Positions 1-11,037 of a stretch of 64,000 nucleotides of DNA are shown here, in pieces; position 1 is the first letter of the stretch, and every line of letters starts with the position of its first letter. The translations under genes and the position numbers were made by a program. Where the stretch lies: positions 310,001 to 374,000 of the forward strand of contig NZ_JAPDRJ010000003.1 of the NCBI RefSeq assembly GCF_040706535.1, read 5' to 3'. The notes beneath the pieces are model-generated. The model saw only the letters and a list, made by a program, of their open reading frames with translations, made no database searches and had not been told where the DNA came from. Source of the DNA: Lentisalinibacter orientalis. Its GTDB lineage: Bacteria; Pseudomonadota; Gammaproteobacteria; Steroidobacterales; Woeseiaceae.

Positions 1-2
1 TC

Positions 3-527
3 GGCTATTTCCGCCAGCGCCGGGTGGAAGGCGAGGTGGGCTCCTCCACCATGCCGCACAAGATCAACCCGATCGATTTCGAGAATGCAGAGGGCAACCT
101 GGGCGTCGCCAACGCGCTGCTGGGCCACTTCGCGGACAAGCTGCCGATTTCCCGCTGGCAACGGGACCTGACCGACTCCACCGTACTGCGCAACCTCGGA
201 GTGGCGCTGGCGCACAGCCTGATCGCCATCGAGTCGGCCCGCCGCGGGCTCGCCAAGCTGCAGGTGGACCCGGAGCGCATCGGCGCCGACCTGGAAGGCG
301 CCTGGGAGGTGCTCGGCGAAGCGGTGCAGACGGTGATGCGCCGCTACGGCATCGACGAGCCCTACGAGAAGCTGAAGGCGCTGACCCGCGGACGACGCAT
401 CGACCGCGACGCCATGGCCGCGTTCATCCGCTCGCTGGAGATCCCCGAGGCCGAGAAGGAACGTCTCCTCGCGCTGACACCGTCGACCTACACCGGGCTC
501 GCGGAGAGCCTGGCCCGCTCTCGCTGA
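3..527 (+). CDS. purB: Adenylosuccinate lyase, C-terminal part (cut by window start)
   Basis: Purine synthesis enzyme that cleaves adenylosuccinate to AMP plus fumarate, and also SAICAR to AICAR. The visible 174 residues begin just before the fumarase/aspartase signature GSSTMPHKINP and run to the normal end of the E. coli-type protein (DLTDSTVLRNLGV, TVMRRYGIDEPYEKLK). The true start lies upstream of the window. It is followed after 10 bases by roxA on the same strand. In E. coli purB sits beside hflD-mnmA-nudJ, and nudJ and mnmA also lie close by here. Confidence 0.97.
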   Translation, partial: GYFRQRRVEGEVGSSTMPHKINPIDFENAEGNLGVANALLGHFADKLPISRWQRDLTDSTVLRNLGVALAHSLIAIESARRGLAKLQVDPERIGADLEGAWEVLGEAVQTVMRRYGIDEPYEKLKALTRGRRIDRDAMAAFIRSLEIPEAEKERLLALTPSTYTGLAESLARSR

Positions 528-537
528 CCGGCCAGGC

Positions 538-1695
538 ATGACCGTTCCGCCGGCGCTGCAACTGCCCGGCTGCCTGACCCAGGCCGGGTTCCTGTCGCGC
601 TACTGGCAGAAGCGTGCCCTGTTCCTGCCCGGCGCCCTGCCCGGCTTCCGCCCGCCGCTGACCGTCGACGAACTCGCGGGACTGGCGTGCGAGCCCGAGG
701 TGGAGTCCCGGCTGGTCTTCACGGAACGAGGCGCCGGCGCCGTACGCTACCGCGCCGAGACCGGCCCGTTCGAGCCCGGGTATCTCGCCGCCCTGCCCCC
801 ATCCGACTGGACGCTGCTGGTCCACGACCTGGACCGTCATCTGCCGGAGCTGCGCTCCCTGTTGCTGGCCCCACGCTTCCTGCCGGCCTGGCGCATGGGC
901 GACCTCATGGCGAGCGTGGCCGCCCCCGGCGGCTCCGTGGGGCCGCACCGGGACAGCTATGACGTCTTTTTGCTGCAGGGCGAGGGACGGCGGCGCTGGC
1001 AGCTGGGCAGCGGCGCCCCGGCGCGGGCGAGTTCCGGGCTGCGGCTGCTGGAGGATTTCCGCGCGGAGGAGGAATTCGTCTGCGGGCCTGGCGATGCACT
1101 CTACGTGCCGCCGGGCGCCGGCCATCACGGGGTCGCCGAGACACTCTGCACCACCTGGTCCCTGGGGCTGCAGGCGCCGCTCGTCCGCGACCTGGCACTG
1201 TACCTGGACCTCGATGCCCGGGAGATCGAGCCGGACCGGCGCTACGCCGATCCCGACCTGGTGCCCGAAGAGTGCCGGGGCGGCGTCATCCACCCGGCCG
1301 CGGTCCGCCGCTGCCGCGCCGCCCTGCCCGACGCGGCCGGTGTGGACGACGACGATATCGCCGAAGCCCTCGGGCGTCTGGTCACCCTGCCGAAGCCGGG
1401 CCATCGCCCGCAACCCGCGACGCCGGCCGAGACCGCCGCGATCGTGGCGGCGGCGGGCGAAGGGCGGCCGCTCCGGGCCGCGCAGTCGGCCTGTTTCCGC
1501 GGCAGCGCGGGCCCTGTGCTCTGCGCCGCCGGCGAGTCCTTCCCGGTGCCGGAAGCGGCCTGGCCGCTGGCCTGCCGGCTCGCCGGCGCCGAGGGCGCCG
1601 AGGGTCTCGTCATAGCCCCGCCGCCGGACGAGGCGGCCGAAAGCCTGCTCACGCTGCTCGCCCGCCACGGCCTTGTCGAGACACTACCCGGCTGA
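538..1695 (+). CDS. roxA: Ribosomal protein uL16 arginine hydroxylase (cupin/JmjC oxygenase)
   Basis: RoxA (YcfD) family Fe(II)/2-oxoglutarate oxygenase, known in E. coli to hydroxylate an arginine of ribosomal protein L16. The 385 residues are close to the family length of about 373. The iron-binding HxD lies in GPHRDSYDVFLLQGEG near residues 136-138 and the distal His in GAGHHGV near residue 196, inside a double-stranded beta-helix (PGDALYVPPGAGHHG). The C-terminal part is the dimerisation/winged-helix region. It starts 10 bases after purB, so the two are probably cotranscribed. Confidence 0.9.
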   Translation: MTVPPALQLPGCLTQAGFLSRYWQKRALFLPGALPGFRPPLTVDELAGLACEPEVESRLVFTERGAGAVRYRAETGPFEPGYLAALPPSDWTLLVHDLDRHLPELRSLLLAPRFLPAWRMGDLMASVAAPGGSVGPHRDSYDVFLLQGEGRRRWQLGSGAPARASSGLRLLEDFRAEEEFVCGPGDALYVPPGAGHHGVAETLCTTWSLGLQAPLVRDLALYLDLDAREIEPDRRYADPDLVPEECRGGVIHPAAVRRCRAALPDAAGVDDDDIAEALGRLVTLPKPGHRPQPATPAETAAIVAAAGEGRPLRAAQSACFRGSAGPVLCAAGESFPVPEAAWPLACRLAGAEGAEGLVIAPPPDEAAESLLTLLARHGLVETLPG

Positions 1696-1824
1696 GAACC
1701 GTTCTCATCACGTCATCCGGGCCCGAAAACGTGACGCAGTTGGCACGGTCGCCGGCATCCCCCCGCTTAACATCATCCGTCCGACGGGCGACCCGTAATC
1801 CATCAGCCAGCGGACCTGCCAAGG

Positions 1825-2325
1825 ATGAGCGAGAAGAAGGCGAAAGAGCACGAACGGCGCGTCATCTCCACCCGGGAGGAGATGCGCCGGGCGGCGATCG
1901 ATATCGCCAAGACCGCCAATCGCAGCCTCGCCATCTTCACCCACGACCTCGAGCCGGGCATCTATGACGACCTGGACTTCCTGGAGGTCATCAAGCGGCT
2001 GATCCTGTCCCGCGCCTATGCGCGGGTGCGAGTGCTGATCGCGGACCCCTCCCGCGCCATCAAGAACGGCAACCGCTTCGTCGCGCTGGGCCGCCGGCTC
2101 AACAGCTTCATCGAGTTCCGCCACGTGCGCGAGGACTATCGCAATCACCGCGAGGCCTATTGCATCGCCGACGGTGGCGGTATCGTCTACCGGCTGGACG
2201 CCTCGCGCTGGGAGGGCATCGTCGACCATAACGTGCCCGCGGTCACCGACATGTACCTGACCACCTTCGACGAGATCTGGCACGCGAGCGAGGTGGAGCA
2301 CGAGTTCCGCCGGCTCAATATCTGA
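1825..2325 (+). CDS. DUF7931-type, phospholipase D-like hypothetical protein
   Basis: 166-residue cytoplasmic protein. It opens with a charged helix, then AIDIAKTANRSLAIFTHDLEPGIYD, followed by VRVLIADPSRAIKNGNRFV. This is the layout of one half of a PLD-like fold, but there is no HKD catalytic motif. The gene sits between roxA and nudJ, with 1 base before the nudJ ATG, so it belongs to the same transcription unit. Function is unknown. The family assignment rests on my recognition of the pattern and should be treated as moderate. Confidence 0.75.
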   Translation: MSEKKAKEHERRVISTREEMRRAAIDIAKTANRSLAIFTHDLEPGIYDDLDFLEVIKRLILSRAYARVRVLIADPSRAIKNGNRFVALGRRLNSFIEFRHVREDYRNHREAYCIADGGGIVYRLDASRWEGIVDHNVPAVTDMYLTTFDEIWHASEVEHEFRRLNI

Positions 2326-2326
2326 C

Positions 2327-2836
2327 ATGAGCGACGCACCGGCCGGCATCGAGACCGACCTTACGGTGGCCGCCGTGGTCGAGCGCGAGGGGCGCTTCCT
2401 CATGGTGGAGGAACGCGCCCACGGCGAGATCGTCTTCAACCAGCCCTCGGGGCACCTCGAGCACGGCGAGAGCCTCGAGCAGGCCGTGGTGCGGGAGATG
2501 CTGGAGGAGACCGGCCGCGGCTTCATGCCCCGGGAACTCGTCGGCATGTATCGGTGGCGCCACCCGGACAACGGCCGCCACTACCTGCGCATCGCCTTCA
2601 CCGGCGCCTGCACGGCCCGCGACCCGTGCCGCTCCCTGGACGAGGTCATCGTCCGCACCCACTGGATGAGCCGTGGCGAGATCGCCACGCGTGTCGATAG
2701 CCTGCGCTCGCCCATGGTCTTGCGCTGCATCGACGACTACCTCGCCGGGGTACGGCTGGCACCAGGTGATTTCGCCCCGTTGCGGCCGCTGCCCGAGAAC
2801 CTGGAACGGGCCACCCGTATCGCCGCTGTCGTGTGA
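2327..2836 (+). CDS. nudJ: NUDIX hydrolase, NudJ-like phosphatase
   Basis: NudJ hydrolyses nucleoside di- and triphosphates and HMP-pyrophosphate. The Nudix box is complete (GHLEHGESLEQAVVREMLEETGRGF split over residues 42-66: Gly, Glu, Arg-Glu and Glu-Glu-x-Gly are all present). The protein has 169 residues, similar to E. coli NudJ (153). The ATG comes 1 base after the preceding stop. It is followed 43 bases later by mnmA, the same neighbour as in E. coli. Confidence 0.9.
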   Translation: MSDAPAGIETDLTVAAVVEREGRFLMVEERAHGEIVFNQPSGHLEHGESLEQAVVREMLEETGRGFMPRELVGMYRWRHPDNGRHYLRIAFTGACTARDPCRSLDEVIVRTHWMSRGEIATRVDSLRSPMVLRCIDDYLAGVRLAPGDFAPLRPLPENLERATRIAAVV

Positions 2837-2879
2837 CCCCGCCTCGCCCGGGCATCCGGCGCCGCGGTAGAATCCACGC

Positions 2880-4064
2880 ATGACGGAAACGGCGCACAAG
2901 GGCCGTCGGGTGGTCGTGGGGCTGTCCGGCGGCGTGGACTCCTCGGTGGCGGCACTGTTGCTCGCGCAGCAGGGCTACGAGGTGCACGCGCTGCACATGA
3001 CCAACTGGGACGAGGACGAGGAAGGCTACTGCAGCGCGGCCGAGGAACTGCAGGACGCGCGGCGGGTCTGCGAGCACCTCGGCATCCCCCTGCACCACGT
3101 CAACTTCGCGCCGGAATACCGGGAGCGGGTCTTCGAGGACTTCCTCGCCGACTACCGGGCCGGCTACACCCCGAACCCGGACGTCCTCTGCAACCGGGAG
3201 ATCAAGTTCGGGGTATTCCGCGACTACGCCCGGCGCCTGGGCGCGGAGCTGATCGCCACCGGCCACTACGCCCGGGTGGAACACCGCGACCCGCCACGGC
3301 TGCTGAAGGGCGCCGATCCCGGCAAGGACCAGAGCTATTTCCTGCACCAGGTGGCGGCGGAGGCTCTCGCCGAGACCTTGTTCCCGCTGGGAGCGCTGAC
3401 CAAGGCCGAGGTGCGCCGCCTCGCCCGCGACCACGGCCTGCCCACCCACGACAAGCGCGACAGCACCGGCATCTGCTTCATCGGCGAGCGGCCGTTCCGG
3501 GAGTTCCTGTCCCGCTACGTCGCCGCCGAGCCCGGCCCCATCGTGGACGAGGCCGGCCGCGAGATAGGCCGCCACCACGGCCTGCCCTACTACACGCCGG
3601 GCCAGCGCCAGGGCCTCGGCATCGGCGGCCGGCGCGATGCCGGCGAGGCGCCCTGGTACGTCGCCACCCGGGATTTCGCCGCCAATACCCTCGTGGCCGT
3701 CCAGGGCCCGGATCACCCGCTGCTCTACAGCGGATCGCTGAGCGCCGCCGCGGTGCACTGGATCGGCGGCCCGCCGGCAGAGCTGGCCGACGGCGGCACC
3801 CTGGCCTGCAGCGCGAAGGTGCGCTACCGCCAGCCCGACCAGGCCTGCCGCGTGCGCCGGGGCACGGGGGAAACGATCGAGGTACGGTTCGACTCGCCCC
3901 AGCGCGCCGTCGCGCCGGGGCAGTTCGTGGTCTTCTACCAGGGCGAGGTCTGCCTCGGCGGCGGGCGCATCCGCGCCGCGCACGGAACAGCCGGCGATCG
4001 TGCCCGCGGCCACGCCGAAGACGAGGCGCGCATGGCCGCTCGCGGACGGCGCGCGGCCTCCTGA
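2880..4064 (+). CDS. mnmA: tRNA-specific 2-thiouridylase MnmA
   Basis: Adds sulfur to U34 of Lys, Glu and Gln tRNAs, with ATP activation and sulfur from the Tus relay. The PP-loop is GLSGGVDSSVAA near residues 14-25. The catalytic cysteines are in VLCNREIKFG (about residue 104) and STGICFIGERPF (about residue 198). At 394 residues it is somewhat longer than E. coli MnmA (368) because of a basic, low-complexity C-terminal tail. hflD, which follows mnmA in many gammaproteobacteria, is absent; acnA comes next. Confidence 0.97.
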   Translation: MTETAHKGRRVVVGLSGGVDSSVAALLLAQQGYEVHALHMTNWDEDEEGYCSAAEELQDARRVCEHLGIPLHHVNFAPEYRERVFEDFLADYRAGYTPNPDVLCNREIKFGVFRDYARRLGAELIATGHYARVEHRDPPRLLKGADPGKDQSYFLHQVAAEALAETLFPLGALTKAEVRRLARDHGLPTHDKRDSTGICFIGERPFREFLSRYVAAEPGPIVDEAGREIGRHHGLPYYTPGQRQGLGIGGRRDAGEAPWYVATRDFAANTLVAVQGPDHPLLYSGSLSAAAVHWIGGPPAELADGGTLACSAKVRYRQPDQACRVRRGTGETIEVRFDSPQRAVAPGQFVVFYQGEVCLGGGRIRAAHGTAGDRARGHAEDEARMAARGRRAAS

Positions 4065-4069
4065 TCCGT

Positions 4070-4075
4070 TATAAT
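4070..4075 (+). promoter_or_regulatory. Possible -10 element upstream of acnA
   Basis: A perfect TATAAT lies in the short mnmA-acnA gap, about 72 bases before the acnA ATG, in otherwise GC-rich DNA. No convincing -35 box or TG extension accompanies it, so a promoter is only suggested. Confidence 0.35.
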
Positions 4076-4147
4076 TGCGGGCTCTGGATCAACCATTTTC
4101 CAACCGGCTGCCCGTCACACGGCCCTGTTGCACACACCGGAGGATTT

Positions 4148-6829
<2,682 letters not shown>

Positions 6830-6832
<3 letters not shown>

Positions 6833-6860
6833 TCGGTCTGATCGGTCTAACCGGCCTGAT
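6830..6860. repeat. Short CTGATCGGT repeats between acnA and cobB
   Basis: CTGATCGGT twice in a row, then CTAACCGGC and CTGATAGCT, directly at and after the acnA stop. Closely related to the tandem array inside lolA. No function can be assigned. Confidence 0.6.
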
Positions 6861-6930
6861 AGCTATCGGCGCGTCCCCGGTACAGATCCCCGCAGCGCTC
6901 GTCCGGGCGCTGCGGGAGTCACGCCACCTC

Positions 6931-7650
6931 ATGGTGCTGTGCGGCTCCGGCGTCTCCGCCGAGAGCGGCGTGCCAACCTTCCGCGACGCGATGACGGGGC
7001 TGTGGGAGCACTACGACCCGATGCAGCTCGCCACGCCGGAGGCCTTTGCCGCCGACCCGGCGCTGGTCTGGCAGTGGTACCAGTGGCGCCGTCGGCTCGT
7101 GCACGAGGTGGAACCGAATCCGGCGCACTACGCGCTGGCGGAGCTGCAGACACTGCTGCCCCGGCTCACTCTGGTCACCCAGAACGTGGACGGCCTGCAT
7201 CAGCGGGCGGGCAGCAGCGACGTGGTGGAGTTCCACGGCAACCTGCTGACCGATATCTGCTCCGCCCCGGGCTGCGGTTTTCGCGGCGAGGGCCTGGACA
7301 CAGGCAGTGGCGGCGACGAGACGAGCGGACCGCCGCCCTGCCCCGACTGCGGCGCCGGGCTGCGACCGGCGGTGGTCTGGTTCGGCGAAGCCATCCCGGA
7401 GGACGCGCTGGATCGGGCCTTCGCAGCCGTGGCCGACTGCGACCTGTTCTTCTCGGTGGGGACCTCCTCGCTGGTCTACCCGGCGGCAGGCCTCGCCGAG
7501 CAGGCGCTGGCGGCCGGCGTGCCGGTGGTCGAGATCAACCCGAACGAGACGCCGCTCACCCGTGCCGCGGATCATGTAATCTCGGGGCCGGCGGGAACCG
7601 TTCTGCCCGCCGTGGTCGAATCACTGCAGCAACCGGAACACCAGCACTGA
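6931..7650 (+). CDS. cobB: NAD-dependent protein deacylase, class III sirtuin
   Basis: Removes acyl groups from protein lysines using NAD. Visible motifs: SGVSAESGVPTFRDA, TQNVDGLHQRAG, the catalytic His in VVEFHGN, a zinc ribbon with two Cys pairs (CSAPGC and CPDC), and VWFGEAIP. Y-x-x-R in WYQWRRR matches the desuccinylase/demalonylase signature of class III sirtuins. The given ATG starts directly on the first Rossmann strand, so the usual N-terminal helix is missing. That helix can be read in frame upstream (PAALVRALRESRHLMVL), but no ATG, GTG or TTG precedes it, so the true start is uncertain. Confidence 0.92.
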   Translation: MVLCGSGVSAESGVPTFRDAMTGLWEHYDPMQLATPEAFAADPALVWQWYQWRRRLVHEVEPNPAHYALAELQTLLPRLTLVTQNVDGLHQRAGSSDVVEFHGNLLTDICSAPGCGFRGEGLDTGSGGDETSGPPPCPDCGAGLRPAVVWFGEAIPEDALDRAFAAVADCDLFFSVGTSSLVYPAAGLAEQALAAGVPVVEINPNETPLTRAADHVISGPAGTVLPAVVESLQQPEHQH

Positions 7651-7669
7651 AGGAACAGGGGAAGCGTCA

Positions 7670-8671
7670 ATGGTCCTGGAGAAACTTAAGCCCGGCAAGC
7701 TGCCGGCCGGCGCGCGCAACGCCGGACTGATCGTCCTGGGCGTGCTCCTGGTGTTCATGCTGGGGCTGTCCTGGTACTGGTCACGCACGCCTGATCTCTT
7801 CTGGGTGAATGCCGAGATCGACGGCGAGCCGGCCCCGGTGGGCTATGCCACGGCGGACACGCTGATCCGGGTGGCCGAGACGCTGCTGGAGAAGCCCGGC
7901 GGCTATCTGACCAACGACGTCGCGCCGCCCAGCGTGTTCCTGGACAACATCCCCAACTGGGAATTCGGCGTACTCACCCAGGTGCGCGACCTGGCTCGGG
8001 TGATGCGCAACGACTACAGCCGCTCCCAGTCCCAGTCCACCGAGGACCCGGACCTGGCCGTGGCGGAGCCGAAGTTCTTCTTCGACAACAACTCCTGGAT
8101 ACTGCCCACCACCGAGAGCCAGTACCGGGAGGCCATCTCCGGCTTCACGAGCTATCGCGACCGGCTCACCGGCGCGGCGACGCCCGAGGCCCGTTTCTTC
8201 GCCCGCGCCGACAACCTGCGCGAGTGGCTGGCCCAGATCGAGAAGCGCCTCGGCAGCCTGTCCCAGCGGCTCACCGCCAGCGTCGGCCAGAGCCGGGTCA
8301 ACACCGACACCGCAGGCGAACCCGCCGCCGCGGTCAGCCCGGGCGGCGGCGACGAGGTCATCGTGAAGACACCCTGGCTGGAACTCGACGACGTGTTCTT
8401 CGAGGCCCGGGGCAACGCCTGGGCGCTGATCCATTTCCTGCGCGCCGCGCAGATCGACTTCGGCGACGTGCTGGACGACAAGAACGCCACGGTGAGTCTG
8501 CGCCAGATCATCCGCGAACTGGAGGCGAGCCTGGCGCCGATGCGCAGCCCGATGGTGCTGAACGGGGGCGGCTTCGGCATCTTCGCCAACCACTCGCTGG
8601 TGATGGCCTCGTACCTCTCGCGGGCCAACGCCGCCGTGATCGACCTCAGGGATCTCCTCGATCAGGGCTGA
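7670..8671 (+). CDS. DUF2333 family membrane-anchored protein
   Basis: 333-residue protein of unknown function. It has one N-terminal membrane segment near residues 20-40 (AGLIVLGVLLVFMLGLSWYW) and a large soluble, presumably periplasmic part containing GGYLTNDVAPPSVFLDN, NWEFGVLTQVRDLARVMRNDYSRSQS and FFFDNNSWILPTTESQY, all typical of DUF2333. It starts 19 bases after cobB, probably in one transcript. Its last 10 bases overlap the end of the convergent SGNH hydrolase gene. Confidence 0.88.
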   Translation: MVLEKLKPGKLPAGARNAGLIVLGVLLVFMLGLSWYWSRTPDLFWVNAEIDGEPAPVGYATADTLIRVAETLLEKPGGYLTNDVAPPSVFLDNIPNWEFGVLTQVRDLARVMRNDYSRSQSQSTEDPDLAVAEPKFFFDNNSWILPTTESQYREAISGFTSYRDRLTGAATPEARFFARADNLREWLAQIEKRLGSLSQRLTASVGQSRVNTDTAGEPAAAVSPGGGDEVIVKTPWLELDDVFFEARGNAWALIHFLRAAQIDFGDVLDDKNATVSLRQIIRELEASLAPMRSPMVLNGGGFGIFANHSLVMASYLSRANAAVIDLRDLLDQG

Positions 8672-9480
8672 GGCGGTACTTCAACAATACCGTCCAACGG
8701 ATTGTTTTTAATTACTTCCGCGATCTGATTCGCCCAGGTCTCGTAAGCCACGTCCGACGGATGGTAGCCGTCGGTGGCGAGATAGCGGCGCTCCCTGGGG
8801 AACTCGCCCTCCATCACGATCACGCGCCCGGGGCGGGCCAGAGCCCGCCGGGCGTCGCAGAGGGCCAGCCCGCGATGGCCCAGCAGCCAGCGCAGCGGAT
8901 ATGGCAGCAGCCTGAACAGATGGAACGGCGGCACGGGTGCCACGAAGATCCGCTCGCAGCGCTCGCCGAGCAGCGACAGCACCGACCCCAGGTCCCGCAG
9001 CCAGCGCGGGACGCTGCTCAGTCCGCTGGTGTCGTTGGCGCCGAGCAGGACCACGGCGACGTCGGCGCCCAGCAGGTCCCGGTGCCGGCGCAGTTTCTGC
9101 GCGAGGCCTGCCGCGCGGATGCCGTTCTCCCCCACCACCTGCCAGCGCACCGGCCGGCCCTGCTCCCGGTGCAGAGCATCCGCCAGCCGGGGCGCCAGCG
9201 CCGCTTCCGGCCGGGTGGCGCCGACGCCCACGGCGGTGGACTCGCCGACCACCAGCAGGCGCAGGGGCGTCTCGCCATCGGAGACATCACCGGAAGCGTC
9301 GCCGGGGCCATTGTCGGAGCCATCGTCGGGCCGAACGCCGGCGGCCGTATCGTCGAGCACCGGCGGCAGCCGGACCGCGTTACGCCGAGTCCAGAGGCCC
9401 TGCCCGACCGCGATCGGCGCGAGCAGCGGCAGCCCCGCCCAGAAGCGCAGCAGATGGTGCCGCCGGCTGCCTCGTCTCAA
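8662..9480 (-). CDS. SGNH/GDSL-type hydrolase, membrane-anchored
   Basis: Putative esterase or lysophospholipase of 272 residues. An N-terminal hydrophobic segment (LLRFWAGLPLLAPIAVG) and an Asp/Gly-rich linker precede the SGNH core: block I VVGESTAVGVG (GES instead of GDS), block III GANDTSG and block V DGYHPSD, which supplies the Asp and His. The N-terminal codons overlap the end of the YgjP-like gene by 4 bases, so translation is probably coupled. Substrate is unknown. Confidence 0.82.
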   Translation of the reverse strand: MRRGSRRHHLLRFWAGLPLLAPIAVGQGLWTRRNAVRLPPVLDDTAAGVRPDDGSDNGPGDASGDVSDGETPLRLLVVGESTAVGVGATRPEAALAPRLADALHREQGRPVRWQVVGENGIRAAGLAQKLRRHRDLLGADVAVVLLGANDTSGLSSVPRWLRDLGSVLSLLGERCERIFVAPVPPFHLFRLLPYPLRWLLGHRGLALCDARRALARPGRVIVMEGEFPRERRYLATDGYHPSDVAYETWANQIAEVIKNNPLDGIVEVPPQP

Positions 9481-10223
9481 TACAGCCCCAGCCAGGCAGG
9501 CACCCGGGTCCAGGCCTCGCCGAGCTCCCGGTCCAGACGCCGGTAGTCGGGTTCCAGGCGGCCGACCAGCTGCCAGAAACGCCGCGAGTGATTCATGTGC
9601 CGGGCGTGGCAGAGCTCGTGGATCAGCAGATAGCGCACCAGCTCCGGGCGCAGGAACAGCAGGCAGTAGTTGAGGCTGATCGTGCCGCGGCCGGAATGGC
9701 TGCCCCAGCAGGTGCGCTGGGCGCGGATCTGCAGACGGCTGTAGCCCAGCCCCGTGATGGCCGAGAGCTGCTCCAACTGGCGCCCGAGATGGTCGCGGGC
9801 GCGCCCTGCCAGCCAGCGCCGCAGGGCGTCGACCACCAGCGCGTCGTCGGCCACCGGGCCGCTCAGCACCAGCCGGTCGCCGAGGTCGCGGCAGCGCACC
9901 GCCCGACCCTCACGGGCCCGGTAGTGCACGGGCCAGCTCGCATCCAGTGCGGGCAGGCGGATTTCTTCCGGCGGCGCCGGGTCCTCGGCCGGATAGCGCA
10001 CGGCGAACTCGGCACGGGCCCGATCGATCCAGGCCCGGTTCTCGCGCACGAACGCCTCCACGTCCCGCGGCCTGGCACGGCGAGGCGTCACCACCTCCAC
10101 GCGGCCGCGCGGGAAGACCTTGATGGACATGCGCCGCGCACGGGGACTCTCGCGCACCACGAAATCGTCGGCCGGGACCGACGGCGCCGGCCGGGAGAAC
10201 AGCGACAGCTGATCCGGCTTCAC
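9477..10223 (-). CDS. YgjP-like zinc metalloprotease (DUF45/M48-related)
   Basis: 248-residue cytoplasmic protein with the SprT/WLM-like zinc motif HELCHARHMNH near the C-terminal third: HExxH plus a third His followed by SRRFWQLV. The N-terminal half has the family's basic pattern SPRARRMSIKVFPRGRVEVVTPRRA. CWGSHSGRGTISLNYCLLFLRPELVRYLLIHE is the typical run-up (residues about 165-195). Family members are suspected peptidases of unknown substrate. It lies between the lipoprotein gene upstream and the SGNH gene downstream, with 4-base overlaps on both sides. Confidence 0.88.
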   Translation of the reverse strand: MKPDQLSLFSRPAPSVPADDFVVRESPRARRMSIKVFPRGRVEVVTPRRARPRDVEAFVRENRAWIDRARAEFAVRYPAEDPAPPEEIRLPALDASWPVHYRAREGRAVRCRDLGDRLVLSGPVADDALVVDALRRWLAGRARDHLGRQLEQLSAITGLGYSRLQIRAQRTCWGSHSGRGTISLNYCLLFLRPELVRYLLIHELCHARHMNHSRRFWQLVGRLEPDYRRLDRELGEAWTRVPAWLGLY

Positions 10224-10945
10224 TGCAGCGTGGGCTCCGGGCCGGCGAAACGCACGATGTCCTCTTCACCAAGCACGCCTTCGACACCGCCGATCTCGGC
10301 GTCCTCGCTCACGTAGACTTCCGCGTCGTCCTCGAATTCCAGCACGCCCTCCACGAGGCTGCCCGGCCCGATGATGATGCGCGGCACCCCACCGGCCATG
10401 CCGCCGCCGCGGTCGACCCGCAGTCTGCCCGCGATAACACTGCTGCCGCTGAGGGTCACGTCGGCCGATACGGTGGTCACGTCGCCGCCCACCCTCGCGT
10501 CGCGCAGGCGTATGCTGCCGCTGACGGCGCCGAGGTCACCGCCGACTTCGGCGCCGATACCGAGCCGGATATCGCCGTTCACGAGTTCGATCTCCCGCTC
10601 GACCCGGGCCGACTCACCGAGTGTGACGTCGCCGTTGACCGTATTGATGCTGCGGGCACCGGCGCCGGGGCCGAGGGTGACCGGGCCATTCACCGTATTG
10701 ATGCCGGCGACGGCGGCGTCGCGATCGACGTTCACGCGGCCGTTCACCGTGGAGAGTTCGCCGGTCACTTCGGCGCCCGGTCCCACGTCGATACGGCCGT
10801 TGATGACTGCCGCGCCGGAGCTGCGCTCGCCGGCGGCGATTGCGACATCCTTGTTGACGCCGACCTCGCACCCGCTCGCGGATACGGCCAGCAACAGAGC
10901 CAGGACGCACCGGACCGGCGCCGAACGGAACAAACGTGTCTGCAT
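10220..10945 (-). CDS. Beta-repeat lipoprotein, hypothetical
   Basis: 241-residue predicted lipoprotein. It has a signal peptide with lipobox AVSASGC near residue 25. About eight short beta-helix-like repeats follow (NGRIDVGPGAEV, NGRVNVDRDAAV, NGPVTLGPGAGA, NGDVTLGESARV, NGDIRLGIGAEV), recalling DUF4097/adhesin-type repeats. The ATG at 10945 is preferred because GGGGAGAG lies just upstream and the signal peptide follows at once. A further in-frame start at 11011 would add 22 residues before the signal. Function is unknown; an envelope-surface role is inferred. Confidence 0.7.
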   Translation of the reverse strand: MQTRLFRSAPVRCVLALLLAVSASGCEVGVNKDVAIAAGERSSGAAVINGRIDVGPGAEVTGELSTVNGRVNVDRDAAVAGINTVNGPVTLGPGAGARSINTVNGDVTLGESARVEREIELVNGDIRLGIGAEVGGDLGAVSGSIRLRDARVGGDVTTVSADVTLSGSSVIAGRLRVDRGGGMAGGVPRIIIGPGSLVEGVLEFEDDAEVYVSEDAEIGGVEGVLGEEDIVRFAGPEPTLQ

Positions 10946-11037
10946 GGTTCTCTCCCCATCCCCGGAAGCGGGACAGGACGAAACCCTGCGGCAAGTCCGC
11001 GCGGGCGTCAAGGCCGGTAAAGCGGGTTTCGGCCGGG

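Noticed and set aside
6889..6916. 10-bp hairpin after acnA considered as its terminator
   Set aside because: No T-run follows, and the segment encodes the conserved N-terminal helix of the sirtuin in frame.
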